Positions 44,571 to 53,865 are shown, counted from the first letter of the stretch. The stretch is 64,000 nt of DNA from Lewinellaceae bacterium (GCA_016708875.1 JADJFA010000001.1:186001-250000), one strand, 5' to 3'. Notes: generated by a model from the sequence alone, not told the origin. Program-made: numbers and translations.

Positions 44571-47500
44571 AGTTCCAAGCAAAAACAAAGGCACACCCAA
44601 CGTTGCCGGGCATGCCTGAGGATTGCTGGTTATTGGTCTGTCAATTGGTTTTGATTGACGAAGTGACACTTTTGATGTAAATGAATGTATTCGCAGCACC
44701 ACAAATTTCTTCACAGCCACCCCATCTCCACAAAATACACGGGCGAAATAGGTCCCGGCTGTCATTTTTTCCAAGCTAATTTGTACCTGCTGAGCAGGAT
44801 TCCCGAACGCAAAAACCTCGCGCAAGGAACCGTCTGCACCGCTGATTTCCACCCGATGGATACGCGCGGATTTGCTTTGGAGAAGCAGGTTTTCAGAAGC
44901 CGGATTTGGCGAAAGGGCAATTTCGCGGTCTGAAAGGAATGGCTCGTGGGCTGCCACCGTCTGTTGGCGGATAATCAATTCCACAGGTGGAGCGGCGATG
45001 ATTTGGGGCGTTTCACCGGGACTGGTCGAACTGATTTCACTGAAAAAGAAATGGGTGGTAGCCGTCGTATCCTGCGGTCCGAATGGTCCGGGAGCACCAA
45101 AAATATTGTCTTCAATGATGATGAACACATTCCCGATACCTCCCCAACCGCTTACCGGGATTCCATTGGTGCGCGTGATGGCCACATCCAGGCGACCTTG
45201 TCGAGGGAAGTTTTTTTGAATATACAGATACTCGCTTGGATCCCCAAACCAAGACGAAGATGGCGTGAATCGGATGTTTTCATTTACTACATTAGCGTCG
45301 TACGAAATGCTGAACGCCAGCCCGTAAATGCTATCCATCTGATTTTCCTGTGATCCCAACAAGAGTGGAAAATTGGCCGTTTGACCGGGCATGAGCGTGT
45401 CTGTATCTATGCTGATATCTGGAAATGGGTTGTTGCCAAAACTATCAAGCGGCGCATCAAATGGGTTGTCTTTGGCAGGATTAATCACGCGGCCCCAGTT
45501 CTGAACAATGGCGATGGTGTCCGCGGCATTGATGCTGCCATCGCCGTTGGAGTCTATGTTTTTATAGTTCACATTCCGAATCGCGGTCGCTTCGACCCAA
45601 TCGGGCGCATCCTGACCGATCCATTCCTCAGAAGCGTTTAGGCGGACAGGGCCTTGGGCGTTGAAGGCAAGCCCGAGGTAGAGCAGATCGTGGTGATTCA
45701 CTGCGTTGTTATTATCTGCATCCCCAGGCCATGCACATTCCAGCTGCGCGGGCGTGGCCGGGATGTAGGCAAAGAATTGGTCGTAGTCGTGGCTTGGCTG
45801 ATGGGCACCGATTGAATAGCTGCCTGCATCAGAGAAAAGCAAGCCGGAGAGGTCGTGGAAAGTGTGCCATTCCCCAAGCAAATTTTTATGAGAAAAACTG
45901 CCCTCCATTATAGAATCTGGCTGACAGGGTTCAATCAGGATTCGCGCTTTCCCATCTGCAACGCAATCGGGTGGCAACACCGCTAAAGTGCAAACCGCTG
46001 GTGGTTCTTGCTGGTATTCCTCAAAAAATAAATATCCGGCTCTACCTACAAATGCCAAAGATTCGCCTTGCGATATGAGCAAAGGCTCACTGGGCTCATC
46101 CGTAAATCTCAGTTGATCGGCAACAAGCGGGTATTTCGGCACGAGGCACACCTCAAACAGCAGGCTTTCAGCAGGTAAAGTGATCGGGCTAAGCGATAGC
46201 CATTCCAAACTCATTCGCGCTTCTCCAGGCTCAACATTGAAGTTGGCCTGTGTAAGTCCCGGCAATTGCAGGTTTCGGATTTCCCGAAATTCCGAACTGT
46301 AATCGGACCAGGCAATAGAACAGGTTAGTGCCGAAATCCCCTCAAAATTTTTGGCAAAAACACCTGCACAACTATCTGGATTAGTCCCATCGCCCTGCAC
46401 ATAAAACCAGGGATAACCCTCGTTTACAGGCTGTGGAGCGGTGCAATTCATCGTTTTATCAAGGTTTGTGTGGCAGCCCGCAGCATCCGTAACGGTCACG
46501 CCATAATGTCCGGAAGTTACGCCAACGAGCGAATCGAGGATTCCCAAATCAAGCGGACTTCCCAGCAACCTGGTGGTCCCGTCGCTCCAGGACACCATTA
46601 CCGGAAACTCAATACTGGCCAATGGATTCATTTCCAGCACGAGGCTGCCTGTTTGGGAATTACCGGGATCGTCGCAAATGGCTTGCAGCGCGAGCTGCCA
46701 GGATTGAGTCGAACCATCTATCACCAAAAACTCACCGATGGATGAACAACCGCCTGCTATGGTGGTCACCGTCACCGCATAATAACCTTCTACAAGCCCA
46801 TCTACGGTCGCTGTTGTTTCGCCCGTTGACCACAAATATTCGACTGGTCCGGGATAGTTGAGCGGTGTGGCCGTTGCGCTTTGTGTGCCATTGCAGTCTT
46901 CGATTACAAGCCAGGCAGCAGGCAAAAGCAGGATGCTGTCGTCCATGATTTCGACAGAAAAAACCGATGCACAACCGATGGCATCTGATACGGTAACGGT
47001 GTGCTCGCCTGGTGGCAATGAGCAATTTTGAGCCGTTTGGCTGTTTCCTGCCGACCATTGAAAGGAGAATGGCGGGTTATTTCCCCCTACTTCGAGCCTT
47101 GCACAGCCCGTAGATTGCCCACAAAACGCTGATATGGTTTGCGGAACAACCGTAGTGGTATAAAGACCAGACTTAACTTCCACATTAACCACCACGTTAC
47201 TACCTGTTTGATCCGATACCGTGACGATGTATTCACCGCCCGCAAGGCCTGTAATATCGGCCGAGGTGGCTGAAAAGCCATTCGGGCCCGTCCATATATA
47301 TTGATAAGGGGGCACGCCTCCGCTTGGCTCTACCGAAACGCTGCCTACCATTTGGTTACAATTGGCATTCGATACGCAGGTGGAAGAAACGGTCAAATCA
47401 CTTGACTGGATAGATTCCGTGGAGATACCGCCTATTTGTTGAGAAAGCGGCAAAAGGGTATTTGGAGGATTGAATTGCACCACCTCAAAAATGGTAAGCC

Positions 47501-47942
47501 AGGTACCGCCAATATGCAAAGGCAAAAAGCCTGATGCGCCATTTTTTACCCGAAAGCAAAGATTGAAAAGTATCGCAGAATCAGGGCGTGAAATGGGCAA
47601 CCCAGTGAGGCTACTCCACGAAACTGGAATCTGATTCCCCATTGGGAGGCCAAAACTGTTCGGTAATATGCCGGCTAGCGCGGAATTGCTGATGTCTTTG
47701 CCGACATATTCCAAGTCGTCGGGATTCCAGAAAACCACAAATTGCAGGGAGATAATCTTTTCAAAATCCCGTGCCATCAAGGGCAAACACACCGTGTCGC
47801 CGGGCTGTGCTTGCACTGTGGGGAAAAAGAGTTGGAAACAATTGGGGGTAGTTTGTGCCGAAGCACTGGTTGAGCCTAGCAACAGTGCCAGAAGCAAACA
47901 AAAAGGCAATTGGGAAAATCGGCGGATAAAAGAAATGTTCAT
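44469..47942 (-). CDS. Secreted protein with cohesin-like, SprB-repeat, dockerin-like and T9SS modules
   Basis: A 1157-residue protein. A Sec signal (FCLLLALLLGSTSASAQ) leads to a first cohesin-like domain (PGDTVCLPLMARDFEKIISLQFVVFWNPDDLEYV, about 45-180), several SprB/PKD-type repeats (GGVPPYQYIWTGPNGFSA, PPFSFQWSAGNSQTAQNCSLPPGEHTVTVSD), a second cohesin-like domain (about 520-640), a dockerin-like region with two calcium loops (GDADNNNAVNHHDLL, NIDSNGDGSINAADT; about 745-820) and a third cohesin-like domain (GQTANFPLLLGSQENQMDSIYGLAFSISYD). A T9SS domain follows (ALSPNPASENLLLQ). About 74 further residues run past the expected end near 44691 and overlap the M56 gene, probably through a frameshift at the end. 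Confidence 0.75.
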   Translation of the reverse strand: MNISFIRRFSQLPFCLLLALLLGSTSASAQTTPNCFQLFFPTVQAQPGDTVCLPLMARDFEKIISLQFVVFWNPDDLEYVGKDISNSALAGILPNSFGLPMGNQIPVSWSSLTGLPISRPDSAILFNLCFRVKNGASGFLPLHIGGTWLTIFEVVQFNPPNTLLPLSQQIGGISTESIQSSDLTVSSTCVSNANCNQMVGSVSVEPSGGVPPYQYIWTGPNGFSATSADITGLAGGEYIVTVSDQTGSNVVVNVEVKSGLYTTTVVPQTISAFCGQSTGCARLEVGGNNPPFSFQWSAGNSQTAQNCSLPPGEHTVTVSDAIGCASVFSVEIMDDSILLLPAAWLVIEDCNGTQSATATPLNYPGPVEYLWSTGETTATVDGLVEGYYAVTVTTIAGGCSSIGEFLVIDGSTQSWQLALQAICDDPGNSQTGSLVLEMNPLASIEFPVMVSWSDGTTRLLGSPLDLGILDSLVGVTSGHYGVTVTDAAGCHTNLDKTMNCTAPQPVNEGYPWFYVQGDGTNPDSCAGVFAKNFEGISALTCSIAWSDYSSEFREIRNLQLPGLTQANFNVEPGEARMSLEWLSLSPITLPAESLLFEVCLVPKYPLVADQLRFTDEPSEPLLISQGESLAFVGRAGYLFFEEYQQEPPAVCTLAVLPPDCVADGKARILIEPCQPDSIMEGSFSHKNLLGEWHTFHDLSGLLFSDAGSYSIGAHQPSHDYDQFFAYIPATPAQLECAWPGDADNNNAVNHHDLLYLGLAFNAQGPVRLNASEEWIGQDAPDWVEATAIRNVNYKNIDSNGDGSINAADTIAIVQNWGRVINPAKDNPFDAPLDSFGNNPFPDISIDTDTLMPGQTANFPLLLGSQENQMDSIYGLAFSISYDANVVNENIRFTPSSSWFGDPSEYLYIQKNFPRQGRLDVAITRTNGIPVSGWGGIGNVFIIIEDNIFGAPGPFGPQDTTATTHFFFSEISSTSPGETPQIIAAPPVELIIRQQTVAAHEPFLSDREIALSPNPASENLLLQSKSARIHRVEISGADGSLREVFAFGNPAQQVQISLEKMTAGTYFARVFCGDGVAVKKFVVLRIHSFTSKVSLRQSKPIDRPITSNPQACPATLGVPLFLLGTLFVAQHLELKGQGVFHLYRFPIFHGRLPGWTLF

Positions 47943-48053
47943 GAGCGTTGGGTAAATGTGACGAGGATAAAAATAATGGCACGAAATTAGACTTGCTTGA
48001 CCGATCTGTAGTGCTACATATTTTAAGGTTTATAGAATTTTTATTTTAGATAC

Positions 48054-48126
48054 TTTTGCCACTAATTGCACGAATTTTCACTAAAATAATTTTTATTCGT
48101 GAAAATTCGTGCAATTAGTGGCAAAA
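48054..48126. repeat. Perfect 28-bp inverted repeat of the TTGCACGAATTTTCAC type
   Basis: The left arm 48054-48081 and right arm 48099-48126 are exact complements with a 17-base loop. The left arm also overlaps TACTTTTG at 48051-48058, a -7-like element for the gene at 48182. It lies in the divergent region between the cohesin protein and the 48182 gene. Confidence 0.8.
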
Positions 48127-48181
48127 AAAACATCAGTTTATAGAAAATTTATTGCCACCCAAAATCACCCATTAGTCCAAT

Positions 48182-49633
48182 ATGCGACAAACAAAACTCA
48201 TCGAAACCCTCCAAACCCTCTCCATCCGCGAACGAAACCGATGGCGGCAATACGTCTGGTCTGATTTCTGCAACCGGCACAGAACCCTCAGGGTACTTTG
48301 CGACGCTATGTTGGCCATGGCTCCGCAGTTCGATGAGGTTTTGGAAAAGAGAACACTTTATGCTCAAGTTTTTGGACCGGAAACACCCTATCAGGAACTA
48401 AAATTCAACAATCTGCTCTCCGACCTCTACCAACTCCTGCTCGATTGGCTAGCCCTCGAACGCTACTGGGCCGATCCGCTCGAACAACAGCGACAATGCG
48501 TACGGGCCTTACTAGACCGACACCTTGACCGACAAGCCGCATCTGCACTCGAGAAATACCGGATGTTGCTCGATCAAGCCCCTCAGAGAAATGCAGCATG
48601 GTACCGACACGCCGCCATTCTGGAAGAGGCTTCTGAGACCCTTCACAGCCGACAACCGCGCCGCGCGGATAGCCCGCATCTAATTCGTCAAGCCCAATGT
48701 ACTCAGCAGGCGCATTCTCTGGAAAAACTCAGACTTGGCGTAGCCCTTCGCAGCCGAAGTCAACTCACCGTGATGCAATCGGGCGAGCATGCGTTACTAT
48801 TCAAGGACCTGAACACCATACAAATAGACGAGGATTTGCTCCAGACTTTACCAGTTGCCCGCGCATATCTTGCCGCATTCCATCTGCTCGAAACCCCCTC
48901 CGCGGAAACTTTCGAGACACTTACTTCGCGGTTGGAGGAGCATCATGAACTTTTTGAAAAAGATGAATTGGCATCGCTTTACCAAATCGCTCTCAACCAC
49001 TGTATTCGCCGAATCAATGCCGGACAAACGGATGCCTACGCCGATGCACTTGTGCTCTACCGTACTTTGCTGGAGCGCGGCCTGTTGCTCCAGCATGGCG
49101 GCAGACTCTCCCAATGGGCCTACAAAAACATTGCTACAACAGGCCTTCGCACAGGAGCGTTTGAATGGACGGAACTGTTCCTCAACCAATATCGGGAAGC
49201 CCTCCCTCCTACGGAGCGCGACAATGCCTTTGCATTCAATCTTGCCACCTTATACTTTGAAAAACAGGAACTTGCACTGACCTTGCAGACCTTGCAAAAT
49301 GTCAATTTCACCGATTTTACTTATCACGTCGGGGCAAAAATCCTTCAACTCAAAACTTTCTACCTGCTCAACGAAGACGATGCGCTCATCTCCCTGCTTG
49401 CCACTACCGAGCAACTACTCCGTCGTGACAAAACCCTTTCTTCATTTGGCAAATCCACCAATTTGAATTTCCTAAAAATGCTGCGTCAGGCCAGCAAATG
49501 GAAAAGTAAGAAGCCGCGCTTATCGCTTCAAAAATCAGAACGGGAGCGCCTGGCCTTGCTTGAAAAAGTAGTCGCATTGCAACCTGTCGCGAACAAGGAT
49601 TGGTTGTTCAAGATATTGGGGCGGGAAGAATAA
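48182..49633 (+). CDS. Conserved helical hypothetical protein
   Basis: A 483-residue protein, helical throughout and with no signal peptide or membrane segment. The sequence is rich in Leu, Arg, Gln and Glu (KLIETLQTLSIRERNRWRQYVWSDFCNRHRTLRVLCDAMLAM ... LFEKDELASLYQIALNHCIRRINAGQTDAYADALVLYRTLLERGLL) and looks like tandem helical hairpins of TPR/SEL1 type. I do not recognise a named family; similar long helical proteins are common in Saprospiria genomes. Its role is unknown. It is probably cytoplasmic. It lies in the same direction as, and 66 bases before, the VOC pair. Confidence 0.75.
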   Translation: MRQTKLIETLQTLSIRERNRWRQYVWSDFCNRHRTLRVLCDAMLAMAPQFDEVLEKRTLYAQVFGPETPYQELKFNNLLSDLYQLLLDWLALERYWADPLEQQRQCVRALLDRHLDRQAASALEKYRMLLDQAPQRNAAWYRHAAILEEASETLHSRQPRRADSPHLIRQAQCTQQAHSLEKLRLGVALRSRSQLTVMQSGEHALLFKDLNTIQIDEDLLQTLPVARAYLAAFHLLETPSAETFETLTSRLEEHHELFEKDELASLYQIALNHCIRRINAGQTDAYADALVLYRTLLERGLLLQHGGRLSQWAYKNIATTGLRTGAFEWTELFLNQYREALPPTERDNAFAFNLATLYFEKQELALTLQTLQNVNFTDFTYHVGAKILQLKTFYLLNEDDALISLLATTEQLLRRDKTLSSFGKSTNLNFLKMLRQASKWKSKKPRLSLQKSERERLALLEKVVALQPVANKDWLFKILGREE

Positions 49634-49649
49634 AATCAAAACAAAAAGT

Positions 49650-49681
49650 TTTGTTTTAAAAAACATTTTGCACTACTTTCG
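49650..49681 (+). promoter_or_regulatory. Promoter of the VOC pair
   Basis: TTTG (49650-49653), a 20-base spacer and TACTTTCG (49674-49681) match the Bacteroidota TTTG/TAnnTTTG layout with one change. The ATG is 19 bases downstream at 49700. Confidence 0.5.
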
Positions 49682-49699
49682 CCTTCAAATTTGAAACCT

Positions 49700-50077
49700 A
49701 TGGCAACTCCTTTTTTGGGTCTTCGCACCTGCATTTACCGTATTCCCAACAACGAACTGGTCGCCGCCACGGAATGGTACTCCAACGCGCTGGGCATCAA
49801 ACCTTATTTTAATGAGCCGTTCTACGTCGGATTTGAGGTGGGCGGCTACGAGCTTGGATTACATCCGCATACGGATCTTATAAAAATTGGTGAAAATGTG
49901 GAAACTTATTGGGGCGTGGAGGATATCCACGCCGCGTTTGCCCAATTGCTCGCCGCAGGAGCCATTGCCCATGAACAGCCCAATAATGTCGGCGGAGACA
50001 TTTGGGTGGCAACCGTGAAAGACCCTTGGGGGAATATGATCGGGATCATTCAAAACCCACATTTTGTAGCGAAATGA
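49700..50077 (+). CDS. VOC-superfamily protein (glyoxalase/bleomycin-resistance type)
   Basis: The start ATG is 49700; the upstream TTG at 49691 is unlikely. The 125-residue protein has one vicinal-oxygen-chelate domain of paired beta-alpha-beta-beta-beta modules (LRTCIYRIPNNELVAATEWYSNALGIKPYFNEPFYVGFEVGGYELGLHP ... WVATVKDPWGNMIGIIQNPHF). Possible metal ligands are His58 in GLHPH and Glu in GVEDIHAA, but family members differ in metal use. The next gene overlaps its stop by four bases (ATGA), so the two are translationally coupled. Substrate unknown. Confidence 0.82.
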   Translation: MATPFLGLRTCIYRIPNNELVAATEWYSNALGIKPYFNEPFYVGFEVGGYELGLHPHTDLIKIGENVETYWGVEDIHAAFAQLLAAGAIAHEQPNNVGGDIWVATVKDPWGNMIGIIQNPHFVAK

Positions 50078-50451
50078 GTCAGCCAAACATTATCCAAACC
50101 ATCCCGCTCGTCCGGATTTTTGATGAGCAAAAAGCACGGGAGTATTACTGTGATTGGCTCGGATTTCAGATTGATTGGGAGCACCGATTTGAGGAAGGAA
50201 TGCCGCTTTACATGCAAGTTTCGCTGGGAAATTTGACACTCCACCTCTCCGAACACGCTGGCGATTGTACCCCTGGTGGCAAGGTTTTCTTGCGCTGCAC
50301 AGGTCTGCGTGATTGGCACGAAACCATCGCTGCCAAAAATTACAAGTATTACCGACCTAGTGTGGAAGATGCGTTTTGGGGTGGCATTTGTATGTATTTG
50401 ACTGATCCATTTGGGAATAAATTGTTGTTCAGTGAAAATGAACAATCCTGA
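50074..50451 (+). CDS. VOC-superfamily protein, glyoxalase-like
   Basis: Starts within the stop of the upstream VOC gene (ATGA at 50074-50077), 125 residues. It has the same fold with IPLVRIFDEQKAREYYCDWLGFQIDWEHRFEEGMPLYMQVSLGNLTLHLSEHAGDCTPGGKVF and YLTDPFGNKLLFSENE, typical of bleomycin-resistance/glyoxalase-type proteins. The pair may act as a heterodimer (inference from coupling). No resistance role can be claimed from sequence alone. Confidence 0.82.
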   Translation: MSQPNIIQTIPLVRIFDEQKAREYYCDWLGFQIDWEHRFEEGMPLYMQVSLGNLTLHLSEHAGDCTPGGKVFLRCTGLRDWHETIAAKNYKYYRPSVEDAFWGGICMYLTDPFGNKLLFSENEQS

Positions 50452-50499
50452 ACGGAATTCACCGACTTACTAGCAGTCTCTCGGTGCATTCAGTTCACT

Positions 50500-50507
50500 A
50501 CTTTTGC
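50500..50507 (+). promoter_or_regulatory. -7 element for parC
   Basis: TACTTTTG matches TAnnTTTG, about 150 bases before the parC start. The transcript would then include the long hairpin at 50576-50666 in its 5' leader. Confidence 0.45.
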
Positions 50508-50575
50508 CCCCCTCAAAAAATAGAGAGCCAAAAAGCCAAACCAAAACCTAAGCAATACCGACCACCAAATCTGTA

Positions 50576-50666
50576 AGTTCGTTTCATTTGGGATTTGAAC
50601 TTGAACTCACCGGGTGACTGACAGTCACCCGGTGAGTTCAAGTTCAAATCCCAAATGAAACGAACT
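50576..50666. repeat. Perfect 44-bp palindrome covering the first parC ATG
   Basis: The left arm 50576-50619 and right arm 50623-50666 are exact complements with a 3-base loop. The ATG at 50655 is inside the right arm. It contains CACCGGGTGACT at its centre. In RNA this would be an extremely stable stem at the translation start. Confidence 0.85.
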
Positions 50667-53426
50667 CCCCTGCAAAAAATGGCAAAGCAAAAGCGCGACA
50701 CCGCACCACCGCCCACCACCTCCCAGAACGGAGAAGATACCGTCATCACCCTTTCGGGGATGTACCAGAATTACTTTTTGGATTACGCTTCCTACGTGAT
50801 CCTTGAACGCGCTGTGCCCGCCATTGAAGACGGCCTGAAACCCGTGCAGCGGCGTATCCTGCACGCCATGTTTGAGCAGCACGACGGACGCTACCACAAG
50901 GTGGCCAACCTCATCGGACAGACGATGCAATACCATCCGCACGGCGATGCAGCCATTGGCGACGCGATGGTGAACATGGGCCAAAAGGAACTCATGATTG
51001 ACTGTCAGGGCAACTGGGGAGATTACCGCACGGGCGATTCTGCTGCAGCGCCGCGATATATTGAAGCGCGCCTGACCAAGTTCGCACTCGATGTGGCATT
51101 CAACCACGATACCACGGTTTGGCAATTGAGTTACGACGGGCGCAAGCGCGAACCCGTGAATTTGCCGATGAAATTCCCGCTCGTGTTAGCGCATGGAGCA
51201 GAGGGTATTGCGGTAGGATTGAGTACCAAGATCATGCCCCACAATTTCATCGAAATCATCAAGGCCAGCATTGCCAGTTTGAAAGGCAGGAAGTCGGAGT
51301 TAATCCCGGATTTCCCAACGGGAGGCCTGATTGACGCCTCCAATTACAATGGTGGCGGACGGGGCGGCAAGATTCGCGTTCGGGCCAAAATCAGGGAAAT
51401 TGACAAAAAAACGCTCCAAATCACCGAAATTCCCTTCGGAGTCAACACTGGCGACCTAATCGAGAGCATCCTCAAAGCCAACGAGAAAGGCCAGATCAAG
51501 GTTAAAAAAGTGGTGGATAAGGTCGCTGCCGAAATAGACATCGAAATCGAACTCCAGCCAGGCGTCAGTCCCGACGTGACGATTGATGCCCTCTATGCTT
51601 TCACGGATTGCGAGGTGAGTATCAGTCCCAACTGCTGCGTCATTGTGGACAACAAACCACTGTTCACGGATGTGAATGAGATGCTGCGGATTTCGACCGA
51701 GAACACCAAAGAACTGCTCCGCATGGAGTTGGAAATCCTGAAAGCCGATCTGGAGGAGAAACTCCATTTTGCTTCGCTGGAGAAGATTTTTATAGAGAAC
51801 CGCATCTACCGCGATATTGAGGAATGCGAGACCTGGGAAGCGGTCATTCAAACCATTGATGTGGGTTTGAAAAAGTATGTGAGTACGCCTTCGGATCCGG
51901 GGTATGCCAAAGAAGCCAAGAAAATCAAGTTGTTACGTGACATCACCGAGGAAGACATCACGCGCCTCACCGAAATTCGCATCAAGCGTATTTCCAAGTT
52001 CAACTCCTTCAAGGCCAACGAGGAAATCGCCAAAACGAACGAGGAGCTGCTGCAAACCAAGCACCACCTCGAACACCTCACCGACTACGCGATTGCCTAT
52101 TTTGAAAACTTGTTGAGCAAGCACGGCAAAGGCCGCGAGCGCCGCACAGAGATCGCCGCCTTTGATACGATCCAGGCTTCGGCGGTAGTGGCGAACAATG
52201 CTAAATTGTATGTCAATCGCGCCGAAGGATTTGTCGGCATCGGCTTAAAAAAGGATGATTTCGTGCAAGACTGTTCAGACATTGACGATATCATCGTTTT
52301 CCGCCGCGACGGTGTGATGAAAGTAGTGCGCGTGGGTGAAAAAACCTTCGTCGGCAAAGACATCGAACACGTGGCGGTCTGGAAGAAAAACGACGAGCGC
52401 ACCACCTACAACATGGCCTATTCCGACGCGAAAACGGGCAAAACCTTTGTCAAACGTTTTAATGTGACGGCTATCACCCGCGACAAGGACTACCAGCTCG
52501 GCTCCGACGCGAAAGGCTCCAAAATGCTCTACCTCACCGTGAATCCAAATGGCGAAAGCGAGGTGGTACAAGTTACTCTGACGGCTGCCAGTACGGCGCG
52601 GGTTAAGATTTTCGACTACGATTTTGCCGATCTTGCCATCAAAGGCCGCGACTCGCAGGGCAATGTGCTGACCAAATACCCGGTCAAACAGATCAAGCAA
52701 AAAGAGGTGGGCAAAAGCACCATCGGCGCCCAAAAACTCTGGTTCGACGACATCACCGGTCGTTTAAATACGCTGGAACGCGGCGCACTTCTGGGCGAAT
52801 TCGATACCGGCGACAGTCTCCTTGTGCTTTACAACGACGGTTCTTACGAAGTAACCGACCTCGACGTACAGCAGCGTTTCGACATGAAGGAAATCCAGCA
52901 TCTCTGCAAGCTCACGCCCGATCTCGTGGTGAATGCTGTACATTACGACGGCCACAAGGGCTGGACGATGGTGAAGCGTTTCAAAATCGAAACCCCAAAA
53001 TTGAAGGAGCGCTACTCCTTCCTGACCGACCACGCCAAGTCAAAGATCCTTTTTGCGTCCGTCAAAGCAAACCCGCGTATCAAATACACATTGAAAATCA
53101 ACGGCAAACCCATGACGGGTGAAGTCGCCATCGGGGATTTCATGGACGTGAAAGGCTGGAAGGCCGTTGGCAACCGCCTCAGTGACCAAATGCTGGGCGG
53201 AATCAAGGAAATCGAGCTGGGAGAATCGAGGTTGTTGCCGAAGCCTCCAGCTGAAGACCCGGAACATACTCCGGCAGCCAAGGCAACCACCATAGCCCAG
53301 CAGGCGAGTCTTTTTGGTGAGGAAGAAGAGACGATCAGCCCGGCTATTGAAGCGACAAAAAAGCCAGAGCCTGAGGGGCCGGACAAGAAGACTTTTAGGG
53401 CGGGGGATACGATTGAGTTTGATTGA
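50655..53426 (+). CDS. parC: DNA topoisomerase IV subunit A
   Basis: A 923-residue type IIA topoisomerase A subunit; ATG 50655 or, more likely, ATG 50679 (MAKQKRDTAPPP), because the first lies in a strong hairpin. Motifs: the winged-helix ALERAVPAIEDGLKPVQRRILHAMF-like region, the catalytic tyrosine in AAAPRYIEARLTKF (about residue 138), YHPHGDAAIGDAMVNM and AVGLSTKIMPHNFIE. The C-terminal repeats lack a GyrA-box RGGKG element, which supports ParC. It separates daughter chromosomes with ParE. A poly-acidic tail SLFGEEEE follows, as in other Bacteroidota. The gyrB partner of gyrase lies at 11070; parE and gyrA are not in the window. A small hairpin (53477-53501) follows. Confidence 0.93.
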   Translation: MKRTPLQKMAKQKRDTAPPPTTSQNGEDTVITLSGMYQNYFLDYASYVILERAVPAIEDGLKPVQRRILHAMFEQHDGRYHKVANLIGQTMQYHPHGDAAIGDAMVNMGQKELMIDCQGNWGDYRTGDSAAAPRYIEARLTKFALDVAFNHDTTVWQLSYDGRKREPVNLPMKFPLVLAHGAEGIAVGLSTKIMPHNFIEIIKASIASLKGRKSELIPDFPTGGLIDASNYNGGGRGGKIRVRAKIREIDKKTLQITEIPFGVNTGDLIESILKANEKGQIKVKKVVDKVAAEIDIEIELQPGVSPDVTIDALYAFTDCEVSISPNCCVIVDNKPLFTDVNEMLRISTENTKELLRMELEILKADLEEKLHFASLEKIFIENRIYRDIEECETWEAVIQTIDVGLKKYVSTPSDPGYAKEAKKIKLLRDITEEDITRLTEIRIKRISKFNSFKANEEIAKTNEELLQTKHHLEHLTDYAIAYFENLLSKHGKGRERRTEIAAFDTIQASAVVANNAKLYVNRAEGFVGIGLKKDDFVQDCSDIDDIIVFRRDGVMKVVRVGEKTFVGKDIEHVAVWKKNDERTTYNMAYSDAKTGKTFVKRFNVTAITRDKDYQLGSDAKGSKMLYLTVNPNGESEVVQVTLTAASTARVKIFDYDFADLAIKGRDSQGNVLTKYPVKQIKQKEVGKSTIGAQKLWFDDITGRLNTLERGALLGEFDTGDSLLVLYNDGSYEVTDLDVQQRFDMKEIQHLCKLTPDLVVNAVHYDGHKGWTMVKRFKIETPKLKERYSFLTDHAKSKILFASVKANPRIKYTLKINGKPMTGEVAIGDFMDVKGWKAVGNRLSDQMLGGIKEIELGESRLLPKPPAEDPEHTPAAKATTIAQQASLFGEEEETISPAIEATKKPEPEGPDKKTFRAGDTIEFD

Positions 53427-53476
53427 GGGATGGGAGGAGTACCTTGATGGTCAAACTGAAGCAGAAGAATTTGGCA

Positions 53477-53501
53477 AGGTGTACGATTTTTTCGTACACC
53501 T
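53477..53501. terminator. Hairpin after parC
   Basis: AGGTGTACGA (53477-53486), five T, TCGTACACCT (53492-53501), perfect 10-bp stem about 50 bases past the parC stop. The remaining bases to 53634 contain the TA promoter but no clear gene. Confidence 0.55.
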
Positions 53502-53576
53502 GAAATGGGTTTCCAGCAAGAAAAAGTATTACGAGTGTCTGAAGTCAAAGATGTTGGCCGTTCCATCAATCAGATT

Positions 53577-53584
53577 TACTTTTG
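53577..53584 (+). promoter_or_regulatory. Promoter of the toxin-antitoxin pair
   Basis: TACTTTTG (-7), with TTG at 53554-53556 twenty bases upstream as a possible -33. The antitoxin ATG is 51 bases downstream. Confidence 0.4.
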
Positions 53585-53634
53585 TCAACCAATAATGGAC
53601 ACTGACGGTCATAAACCGTTCAAAAAAGATCTTT

Positions 53635-53865
53635 ATGGCTACTGCAACCATCCCGCAAGTCAATTATGTAACCGACAACTCAGGAAAGCCCTTATTTGTC
53701 CAACTTTCCATTCAAGATTGGACTTCTTTTATTGAAGAGTACCAACGGCTAGTTACACTGTTGCAATTCAAGTCTCAACTGAAAAACGCTTTCCGCGAAA
53801 TTCGCCAAATTCAGAAAGGCGAAAAGTCGGCCACCACCCTCAGTGAATTTTTGCATGAACTGTAA
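53635..53865 (+). CDS. Probable antitoxin of a RelE/ParE-type pair
   Basis: A 76-residue acidic and helical protein (IPQVNYVTDNSGKPLFVQLSIQDWTSFIEEYQRLVTLLQFKSQLKNAFREIRQIQKGEKSATTLSEFLHEL). The start of the type YVTDNSGKPLFVQL is found in small antitoxin-like proteins that precede RelE-type toxins in this phylum. Its stop overlaps the toxin start by 11 bases, which supports co-translation. It would bind and neutralise the toxin and repress the operon. Assignment rests mainly on size and context. Confidence 0.6.
   Translation: MATATIPQVNYVTDNSGKPLFVQLSIQDWTSFIEEYQRLVTLLQFKSQLKNAFREIRQIQKGEKSATTLSEFLHEL

Noticed and set aside
50655..53426. GyrA instead of ParC
   Set aside because: The C-terminal repeats lack a GyrA-box RGGKG motif, and the overall form fits the ParC type of this phylum.
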